Source: CALSPH01 sp041690035
GTDB taxonomy: Bacteria; Bacteroidota; Bacteroidia; NS11-12g; UBA955
Assembly: GCA_041690035.1 (NCBI GenBank)
Contig: JBDNFC010000012.1
Location: 1-16,487 of the forward strand
DNA: 16,487 bases
Direction of reading: 5' to 3'
Part shown: positions 1 through 5,453 of the stretch, one piece after another
How the letters are laid out: each line of letters starts with the position of its first letter
Position numbering within the stretch: the stretch's first letter is position 1
Translations under genes and position numbers: made by a program
Notes under the pieces: model-generated
Told to the model about the DNA's origin: nothing
Seen by the model: only the letters and a program-made list of their open reading frames with translations
Databases searched by the model: none

Positions 1-60
1 AAACTGCACTTTTTCTACGACCACCCTTTTCGCTCTGCGGCACTTTTCACTAGACCGCGC
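1..60. repeat. Degenerate short-unit repeat block, copy 1
   Basis: This block contains four loosely repeated units of about 15-18 bp sharing a core like (C)ACTTTTC or CCCTTTTCGCT, for example GCACTTTTTC near 6, ACCCTTTTCGCT near 23 and GGCACTTTTCACT near 39. It reappears with substitutions at 221-279, again directly before the 70-bp identical repeat. A further related unit (GACTTTTCGCT) lies at 193-203. It has no coding character. It may be the tail of a longer array beyond the window edge. Confidence 0.6.
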
Positions 61-130
61 TTTACGTCAGGTTGAGTGTTTTTATGAGCCATGAGCGAAA
101 TAAAAATGTATCGAAACCAGAGTAAAGCAA
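61..130 (+). repeat. Hairpin repeat, type B copy 1 (identical to 280-349)
   Basis: These 70 bases are identical to 280-349, an offset of 219. The structured core is 66-118: GTCA, then GGT, then TGAGTG, an inverted repeat (TTTTTAT at 79-85 with ATAAAAA at 100-106, 14-nt loop), then TGTATCGAA, then ACC. The outer GGT/ACC triplets are complementary, so the unit can fold as a two-level hairpin. It resembles the short extragenic palindromes common in Bacteroidota genomes; that comparison is from general knowledge, not a search. Confidence 0.85.
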
Positions 131-154
131 GTTGTAATCTTCACCGCTAAAGCC

Positions 155-195
155 TTCTTCGATACATTGCGCTAGGGCGCAACACTCAGAATGAC
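155..195 (-). repeat. Hairpin repeat, type A, inverted relative to type B
   Basis: Read on the minus strand this element has the layout of type B: GTCA, TTC, TGAGTG, an inverted repeat (TTGCGC, CCTA loop, GCGCAA; plus-strand 167-182), TGTATCGAA, GAA. The conserved blocks TGAGTG and TGTATCGAA match type B exactly. The outer triplets differ (TTC/GAA instead of GGT/ACC) but remain complementary, as does the different inner stem. This covariation suggests that the fold is maintained. It sits in opposite orientation between the two type B copies. Confidence 0.75.
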
Positions 196-220
196 TTTTC
201 GCTGGATATTGCTTTTGGTC

Positions 221-279
221 AAACTGCACTTTTTGTATGACCACCCTTTTCACTTGGCGGCACTTTTCGCTACCAACCC
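221..279. repeat. Degenerate short-unit repeat block, copy 2
   Basis: This is the second, diverged copy of the 1-60 block, placed directly upstream of the second type B hairpin. Recognisable units include GCACTTTTTG near 226, ACCCTTTTCACT near 243 and GGCACTTTTCGCT near 259. Because block and hairpin recur together, the larger duplicated unit is about 129 bp (1-130 and 221-349), diverged in its first half and identical in its last 70 bases. Confidence 0.6.
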
Positions 280-349
280 TTTACGTCAGGTTGAGTGTTT
301 TTATGAGCCATGAGCGAAATAAAAATGTATCGAAACCAGAGTAAAGCAA
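280..349 (+). repeat. Hairpin repeat, type B copy 2 (identical to 61-130)
   Basis: Exact 70-base copy of 61-130, with the hairpin core at 285-337. It is the copy nearest the end of the minus-strand operon that stops at 418, so it could act as a 3' RNA structure or transcription barrier for that operon; this is inference. The remaining bases 350-417 are AT-rich, and I see no gene or clear intrinsic terminator in them. Confidence 0.85.
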
Positions 350-417
350 ATACATTAGATTTTAATGCTAAAAATATTGCAAGCAGAAAATAAAAAAATA
401 AAAAATCAGATCAAATA

Positions 418-1221
418 TCATTGCTTAAGCTCTTTTAAAAGCAAGGTCTGCAAGCTTGTATAAATATATGGGTTTGCTGCAATAATAGATTTGCCACTAA
501 TATCAAATTTATCGCCACCAATATTGGAGTATATTCCACCAGCTTCTTTTACAAGCAGTGCACCAGCGGCTACATCCCATGTATTTAAATTTAGCTCAAA
601 AAAACCGCAAAAATTTCCTGAAGCTGTATATGCCAAGTCTATAGCTGCACTGCCCATTCTGCGTAAACCGCGAGTGTTCTCCATCAAATATTTTAAGCAG
701 TTTAGATATTCATTCATTTGTTTAAAATTATAGTAAGGAAAACCTGTAGCCAATAAACTTTCAGACAATACTTTACTGCAAGAAACCTCAATAGCTTGAT
801 TGTTTAAAAAAGCACCCCCATTCTTTGTTGCATAAAAACATTGTGCCAATACAGGTATAAAAACCACTCCACTCACCAAAACTTGATGAAAAGTTGCAGC
901 TATGCTAACACTATACATAGGCAGACCATGTAAAAAATTTGTAGTTCCATCAAGGGGGTCTATAATAAATTGTAGGTCATTCACTTTTGGTTTTAACACA
1001 GTATTTTCTTCTCCCACAAATGATGCATCCGGATAATGTGATTGAAGGTATGAAATAATTATTTTTTCTGCTTCAATATCTATTTCGGTTACCAATTGAT
1101 TTGTGCTCTTTTCATTGATTTTTATTTGGCCGATACGTTGTTGATTGTGCAATAAAAACTCGCCAGCAATTTTTGCAGCAATAACGCAGTGTTGGGTTAA
1201 TGTTTGGTGAAAAGATTCCAT
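418..1221 (-). CDS. suhB: Inositol monophosphatase family protein (SuhB-like)
   Basis: A 267-aa Mg2+-dependent sugar-phosphate phosphatase of the inositol monophosphatase fold, expected to dephosphorylate myo-inositol 1-phosphate or a related phosphate ester in the cytoplasm. The metal-binding motifs are present: GEE (E71, E72), DPLDGTTNF (D88, D91) and WDVAAG (W215, D216). Length is typical of the family. The ATG at 1221 lies 25 nt inside the 3' end of the upstream gene, in another frame; no later Met would keep the N-terminal helix, so the overlap looks real. It is the last gene of a minus-strand operon with a glycosyltransferase and a transglutaminase-like membrane protein. SuhB, HisN-type and CysQ enzymes share these motifs; the substrate cannot be fixed from sequence alone. 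Confidence 0.9.
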   Translation of the reverse strand: MESFHQTLTQHCVIAAKIAGEFLLHNQQRIGQIKINEKSTNQLVTEIDIEAEKIIISYLQSHYPDASFVGEENTVLKPKVNDLQFIIDPLDGTTNFLHGLPMYSVSIAATFHQVLVSGVVFIPVLAQCFYATKNGGAFLNNQAIEVSCSKVLSESLLATGFPYYNFKQMNEYLNCLKYLMENTRGLRRMGSAAIDLAYTASGNFCGFFELNLNTWDVAAGALLVKEAGGIYSNIGGDKFDISGKSIIAANPYIYTSLQTLLLKELKQ

Positions 1222-2051
1222 AGCATAATAATTGATGTAAAAACAAGGGTAAAAATAAAGAAAATAACAATGGTATTTTTGATAAAGAAACCAACATTGT
1301 TTGGCTCATCATTATAGTAAATTCGATAAGGAGTAATTGAAAGTTTTTGCAACATTTTAGCCCAAATATTAGTTTTGGGATAGTTTTTATAAATATAAAT
1401 TTTTTTTATGTTACTAAAATATATTAAATCTCCAAATATGCTTTTTGGTGCACAATCTAGGGCCAATATATTTTCTTGGAATATAGAATCTTTGTTTTTA
1501 GAATCAACTAGTTGTGAGATATCGCCTAAATCTAATAATTCTGCATTAGAAACTGCTGCAATAATTTTTGATGTTGGGTGCAAGGCTATCCAAGAGGTTT
1601 TGTTTTTAGAAAAAAAGCCAAGCTCACAAAAACTATGTTTACCTGCATCATTTTCTATAGCCAAATAGCGAACTTTTATTAACTTAATTTTACCTAAATC
1701 ATACCATAGCATTTTTGCAAATTGTTCGCACCATAAGCTGTCCTGCAAATTTTTTAATAAATAAATTTTTAGTTGCTCAGGGCTAATGATTGCAGATTTT
1801 GATGGGGCACCTATTCGGCAAGAAAAAAGGCTAACCATGTCAGTCACTTTTGGCATCACTTTATATTTCCAAATTATTTTTTGGTCATTGGATAAGTAAT
1901 CTTGGCTACGTTTTTTAATTTTAGTAATAGAATCTTGATAATCTAGTGACTCTTTAAAAATAGCCATTAAGAGAATAAGAACAAGAAATAAAAAACTGCT
2001 CATTAAAAGCATTATTTTCGAAACTTTTTTAACCCTTTTTAGGCCTAGCAT
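1197..2051 (-). CDS. Two-TM protein with degenerate transglutaminase-like core
   Basis: A 284-aa protein with hydrophobic segments at about residues 13-32 and 258-280 flanking a soluble, probably periplasmic, domain. The middle resembles a transglutaminase/cysteine-protease core: WCEQFAKML (Cys108), then GKHSFCELGFF (His139), then WIALHPT, where the family normally has the catalytic Asp in W..xDPT. Here that position is His158. Spacing (31 and 19 residues) suits a Cys-His-Asp triad apart from this substitution. The start at ATG 2051 begins 1 nt after the upstream glycosyltransferase stop; an upstream TTG (2066) would overlap that gene and is less likely. Its 3' end overlaps suhB by 25 nt. The assignment rests on motif reading only. 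It may be catalytically altered or merely structural, and a role in surface polysaccharide handling is suggested only by neighbours. Confidence 0.7.
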   Translation of the reverse strand: MLGLKRVKKVSKIMLLMSSFLFLVLILLMAIFKESLDYQDSITKIKKRSQDYLSNDQKIIWKYKVMPKVTDMVSLFSCRIGAPSKSAIISPEQLKIYLLKNLQDSLWCEQFAKMLWYDLGKIKLIKVRYLAIENDAGKHSFCELGFFSKNKTSWIALHPTSKIIAAVSNAELLDLGDISQLVDSKNKDSIFQENILALDCAPKSIFGDLIYFSNIKKIYIYKNYPKTNIWAKMLQKLSITPYRIYYNDEPNNVGFFIKNTIVIFFIFTLVFTSIIMLWNLFTKH

Positions 2052-2052
2052 A

Positions 2053-3228
2053 TTATTTACTTTCAAAATAGTGCGTAAGTGTTTGGGCTATTGTTTCCCA
2101 ACTAAACTTGGCCAAGATTAATGCAGATGCTTGTTTTCCCATTCTTTCTCTTAAAACGGGGTCTGCCAATATATCTAATACCCGGTTTGCAAAACCTTGT
2201 GCTGTTGTTTCCATAAAAACCCCTTCCCCATTGGCTATTTGTAAGCCCTCAAATCCTATTTGAGAACAAACCACAGGTACACCCATAGACATACTTTCGA
2301 GCACCTTATTTTGCGTGCCAGCTCCTATGCGCAATGGTGAAACCACAACACATGCCGATGCATACATCTCATTTAGATTAGCAATAAAACCAGTTACTTT
2401 TATACTTTCAGTAGCCAATTCTTGTATTTTAGAAACAGGCCTTTGACCTGCAATAACAAATTCTACCTTTGGCATTTTTTTCCTAATTAAAGGCAATATT
2501 TCTTGCACAAAATATACAGCACCATCAATGTTTGGCGCATAATCCATATTGCCAGTAAATAGTATTCTATTGCTTATAAAAGATACCGTGCTAAATGCAA
2601 AAGTATTTACATCTACCCCATTAGGCAGTAGTGCAATATTTTTAATTTTATGCACAGATTGAAGATAGTGCATATCCTCTTTGCTGCAAACTAGATTGAG
2701 TTTAAAATCTAACATTCGCTGCTCATATGACAACAATCTTTTATATTCTATCTTAGCAAAAAATCGATCAAATTGGTTTTTAGATTTATCTATTCTTCGC
2801 TTCCAGTAGAGCGAAAATGCATCTGGCAAATCGAGTATTGACATTTTACTCCAAGCCTGATTTTTAAAATATTGCGCCATACGCAAATGCTGCACATGTA
2901 TAGCATCGTAACGATTGTTTTTTAGCAGCAATTTTAATTTTTTAGCAAATTTTAGATTTTTAAAATAGAGCACTTGAAAAGGTATTTGACTAAATATACC
3001 CATAAAACACCAAAAAATACTTGTTAGTTTAGCTTGCTTAATCAATTTTACGCTGCTAAATACTTTTAATAATTCATCTTTATAATTTAATTCCTCGTCA
3101 GAAACATAAAAAGTGATCAAATGCAATTCGTTCGCTTTACACAGTTGTTTGGCTAAGTTATATATTTTTAACTTATCTCCACGATAAGGCGGATAGGGTA
3201 TTCTATTGGCGACAAATAATACTTTCAT
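2053..3228 (-). CDS. Glycosyltransferase family 4 (TIGR03087-like)
   Basis: A 391-aa GT-B-fold glycosyltransferase expected to move a sugar from an activated nucleotide donor during surface polysaccharide or glycoconjugate synthesis. The N-terminus VLFVANRIPYPPYRGDK (residues 3-19) and the later FTGNMDYAPNIDG (224-236) closely follow the pattern of the TIGR03087 group, known in proteobacteria from PEP-CTERM/exosortase loci. The donor-site region PLRIGAGTQNKVLESMSMG (298-316) contains the expected E311. The ATG at 3228 is chosen because it begins the conserved MKVLFVANR strand; an upstream extension to 3267 would add only a short hydrophobic stretch and cover the promoter. It is the first gene of the operon and is preceded by a good Bacteroidota promoter. 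No exosortase or PEP-CTERM protein is visible here, so no link to that system is claimed. Confidence 0.88.
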   Translation of the reverse strand: MKVLFVANRIPYPPYRGDKLKIYNLAKQLCKANELHLITFYVSDEELNYKDELLKVFSSVKLIKQAKLTSIFWCFMGIFSQIPFQVLYFKNLKFAKKLKLLLKNNRYDAIHVQHLRMAQYFKNQAWSKMSILDLPDAFSLYWKRRIDKSKNQFDRFFAKIEYKRLLSYEQRMLDFKLNLVCSKEDMHYLQSVHKIKNIALLPNGVDVNTFAFSTVSFISNRILFTGNMDYAPNIDGAVYFVQEILPLIRKKMPKVEFVIAGQRPVSKIQELATESIKVTGFIANLNEMYASACVVVSPLRIGAGTQNKVLESMSMGVPVVCSQIGFEGLQIANGEGVFMETTAQGFANRVLDILADPVLRERMGKQASALILAKFSWETIAQTLTHYFESK

Positions 3229-3236
3229 CAAAAACA

Positions 3237-3268
3237 CAAACATAAGATAAAGTATGCTAATTGGCAAA
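3237..3268 (-). promoter_or_regulatory. Bacteroidota-type promoter for the GT4 operon
   Basis: On the minus strand, TTTG (3268-3265) is followed after 20 bp by TATGTTTG (3244-3237). This matches the Bacteroidota primary sigma consensus of TTG/TTTG, a 17-23 bp spacer and TAnnTTTG. The box ends 8 nt before the start codon at 3228, so the transcript would have a leader of only a few bases or none. Confidence 0.6.
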
Positions 3269-3333
3269 CTTTCATCATATATGTAAACCGATTTTTTTTA
3301 CAAGTATAAAAATATTCAAAATGCAATCAAGTA

Positions 3334-3341
3334 TAAATTTG
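3334..3341 (+). promoter_or_regulatory. Possible -7 box for the response regulator gene
   Basis: TAAATTTG fits TAnnTTTG and lies 61 nt upstream of the ATG at 3403. No convincing TTG/TTTG -33 element is seen at 17-23 bp, so support is weak in such AT-rich DNA. The rest of the 3229-3402 gap is AT-rich with no gene. Confidence 0.3.
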
Positions 3342-3402
3342 TATTCATTTTTTCAGATTGGTAAAATACTAATGTTTAATATTATTATTGCAATACATTA
3401 TT

Positions 3403-4032
3403 ATGATTAAAATTGCTATCGCAGAGGATATAGTCAAATTAGCTGAAACATTGGTCAATAAGATAGAGCTATTGCCAAACTTTAAAATAGTATTTGTAGC
3501 AAATAATGGAGAAGACTTATTAAAAAATCTACAGAAAAATAGCAATATAGACATCATATTTATGGATATAAATATGCCGATTATGAATGGGATATTGGCA
3601 ACAGAAAAAGTGAGTAATAAATATCCGCATATAAAAATAATTATCCTGTCTATACATGATGATGAAGACAATATTTTTAATGCCATTCTTGCTGGAGCCA
3701 TGGGTTATTTACTAAAAGACGATAAGCCGGATGCAATACACAAGGCTATTTATGAAGTATTAGAGGGAGGAGTGTCTATGAGTCCAGAAATAGCACGCAA
3801 ATCATTGATGCTAATTAAGAATGGACGAGGCAATACCAAATTAAATATTGATTATAGACTTACAGCGCGTGAAACAGAAATTTTAACGCACCTAAGCAAA
3901 GGCTTGCAGTATGATGAAATAGCAAATAATTTAAATATAAGCAAGGGTACAGTGAGAAAACATATTGAAAATATTTATAAAAAACTACACGTAAATAATA
4001 AAGTAGAGGCTGTTCAAAAATTTAATAGTTAA
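3403..4032 (+). CDS. NarL/FixJ-family response regulator (receiver + LuxR HTH)
   Basis: A 209-aa two-component transcription regulator. The receiver domain (about 1-120) shows the acidic pair E8-D9, phospho-acceptor D55 in FMDINMP, S83 at the Thr/Ser switch position and the invariant K105 in YLLKDD. The C-terminal LuxR-type helix-turn-helix (about 150-207) contains LTARETEIL, EIANNLNISKGTVRKH and a YKKLHVNN segment, so it should bind DNA when phosphorylated. The ATG at 3403 is preferred over a TTG at 3388 because it opens the conserved first receiver strand (MIKIAIAED). No histidine kinase is encoded in the window, so the partner is elsewhere. It is the only plus-strand gene in the left 11.8 kb. 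Its last 48 nt overlap the 3' end of the convergent GT2 gene. Confidence 0.9.
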   Translation: MIKIAIAEDIVKLAETLVNKIELLPNFKIVFVANNGEDLLKNLQKNSNIDIIFMDINMPIMNGILATEKVSNKYPHIKIIILSIHDDEDNIFNAILAGAMGYLLKDDKPDAIHKAIYEVLEGGVSMSPEIARKSLMLIKNGRGNTKLNIDYRLTARETEILTHLSKGLQYDEIANNLNISKGTVRKHIENIYKKLHVNNKVEAVQKFNS

Positions 4033-5088
4033 CAAACTAAAGATTGCTAATATCAGTTTTTTATTTTTTTGCAAGGAAAAAAAAGTTTTATGCCCTTTTA
4101 AATAGTAAGCAATCACAATAGAAAAATTAAACTTGCCAAATAGATTTACATTTTCTTTTGGTTTAAAATTTTCTACTTGTTTCTGCCATTTATTAAAGTA
4201 AAATAAAAAGTGCCAATGCGCTCTTACAATAGCCAAAACATCTTTTATCCGACCTTTTGAAAGGTATAAAATAGCTGCTGGAGCATCTAATATTAGGCGT
4301 AAAAATATTTTTATATATTTAGTAAATCCTTTTTCATACCTAGCCATCAGCACCAAAGAGTTTCTAAAATTAAGATAGGTTTTCTTTTCATTTTGCTCTG
4401 CCAGTGTGCCACCACCTAAATGATAAACTACTGCTTTTGGTGCACAATATATTTTATAATCAGACAATTGAATACGGTAGCACAAGTCTATTTCTTCCAT
4501 ATGGGCAAATAGCAAATTGTCAAAAGCGCCCACTTGCCAAAATATTTTTGCATCAATAAATAATGCTGCACCACTAGCCCAAAACACTTGAAGATTATTA
4601 TCATACTGTCCATGATCATTTTCGCAATGGTTAAAAATACGTCCGCGGCAAAAAGGATAACCTAAAATATCAATAAATCCCCCTGCTGCTCCGGCATATT
4701 CAAAGGCTTCTTTATTTTTTAGACTTTTAATTTTAGGTTGCAATGCAGCGCAGTTTGGCAAATTCTTTATAGCATCTACAAGGTTTTTTATCCAGTCAGG
4801 CTCCACTTCCACATCAGAGTTTAGCAACATATAATAATCGCTCATAATGCTTTTTAGCGCTTTGTTGTATCCGCCTGCATACCCATAATTATTGCCTAAT
4901 GGCATCCATTGCACAGTTTTATAATTTTTTACAACAGCAGCAGAATTATCTGTGCTGCCATTATCTGCCACTATAATTTCTAAATTTTTATACTCGGTAT
5001 TGACTACAAAAGGTAAAAATTGATTCAAAAGTGATGCCGTATTATAGTTCAAAATCACAATAGCCACTTTTGGTTCCTGAGTATGCAT
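3985..5088 (-). CDS. Glycosyltransferase family 2
   Basis: A 367-aa GT-A-fold inverting glycosyltransferase. Visible motifs are VAIVILNYN (residues 8-16), the nucleotide-binding ADNGSTDNS (41-49), the metal-binding NSDVEV (90-95, DxE in place of DxD), and the acceptor-side EEIDLCYR and HLGGGT signatures of rhamnosyltransferase-like bacterial GT2 enzymes. The last ~25 residues are hydrophobic and may anchor it to the membrane. The ATG abuts the stop of the 117-aa gene directly (TAAATG), implying translational coupling. It probably transfers a sugar onto a lipid-linked or cell-surface glycan; donor and acceptor are unknown. The 3' end overlaps the response regulator gene on the other strand by 48 bp. 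Confidence 0.9.
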   Translation of the reverse strand: MHTQEPKVAIVILNYNTASLLNQFLPFVVNTEYKNLEIIVADNGSTDNSAAVVKNYKTVQWMPLGNNYGYAGGYNKALKSIMSDYYMLLNSDVEVEPDWIKNLVDAIKNLPNCAALQPKIKSLKNKEAFEYAGAAGGFIDILGYPFCRGRIFNHCENDHGQYDNNLQVFWASGAALFIDAKIFWQVGAFDNLLFAHMEEIDLCYRIQLSDYKIYCAPKAVVYHLGGGTLAEQNEKKTYLNFRNSLVLMARYEKGFTKYIKIFLRLILDAPAAILYLSKGRIKDVLAIVRAHWHFLFYFNKWQKQVENFKPKENVNLFGKFNFSIVIAYYLKGHKTFFSLQKNKKLILAIFSLLTIKFLNSLYFIIYV

Positions 5089-5442
5089 TTATTTTAAGTT
5101 TTTATAAGGATAAAAGATAAACTGTTGTTTTTCATTACTTATAAACAAAATACAGGCATTGGTATTTGCATCTTTATACGCATTTTTAAAAAATGTAACC
5201 TTACTTGAAGGAATAATATTTTTTTTTTCTAGTTCTTCTAGATATGTGGCATAAATATTAAAAACCCTCGAAAGCTCTTTAGCGTCTAAAATAAGCTCTC
5301 CTAATTCGTAGTCAAATATTGCTGCAACAAAAATTGGGTATTCAGAAAATTGATTTTTTATGATATCGTCAGAAACTTCTTTTATAGCCTCTTGATAAAA
5401 TGCCAAATCTTTTTCCAATAATTTTAAGTATTCTTCTATCAA
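5089..5442 (-). CDS. Conserved hypothetical protein, 117 aa, TTG start
   Basis: A small soluble, acidic protein of unknown function. It starts with a helical segment (MIEEYLKLLEKDL), followed by a region containing FSEYPIFVAAIF (residues 32-43) and ending with a beta-rich segment (ACILFISN..QQFIFYPYKN). From memory, proteins with the FSxYPIFVA pattern occur across Bacteroidota without a known function; this is recollection, not a search. Translation appears to begin at TTG (5442), because there is no in-frame ATG upstream and no internal Met. It begins 11 nt after the CNNM/CBS gene stop and its own stop abuts the GT2 start, so it is in the middle of a three-gene operon. No membrane segment or catalytic motif is evident. 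Confidence 0.75.
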   Translation of the reverse strand: MIEEYLKLLEKDLAFYQEAIKEVSDDIIKNQFSEYPIFVAAIFDYELGELILDAKELSRVFNIYATYLEELEKKNIIPSSKVTFFKNAYKDANTNACILFISNEKQQFIFYPYKNLK

Positions 5443-5453
5443 GGTTAAATATA

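Noticed and set aside
62..253. 63-aa minus-strand open frame
   Set aside because: It runs entirely through the repeat hairpins and short-unit blocks, so its codons are those of structured repeats; no protein-like character beyond an open frame.
1408..1668. 86-aa plus-strand open frame
   Set aside because: Lies antisense within the transglutaminase-like gene; no start context or family motif.
3369..3701. 110-aa minus-strand open frame
   Set aside because: Antisense to the receiver domain of the response regulator, whose motifs are intact; hydrophobic composition is a by-product of AT-rich antisense reading.
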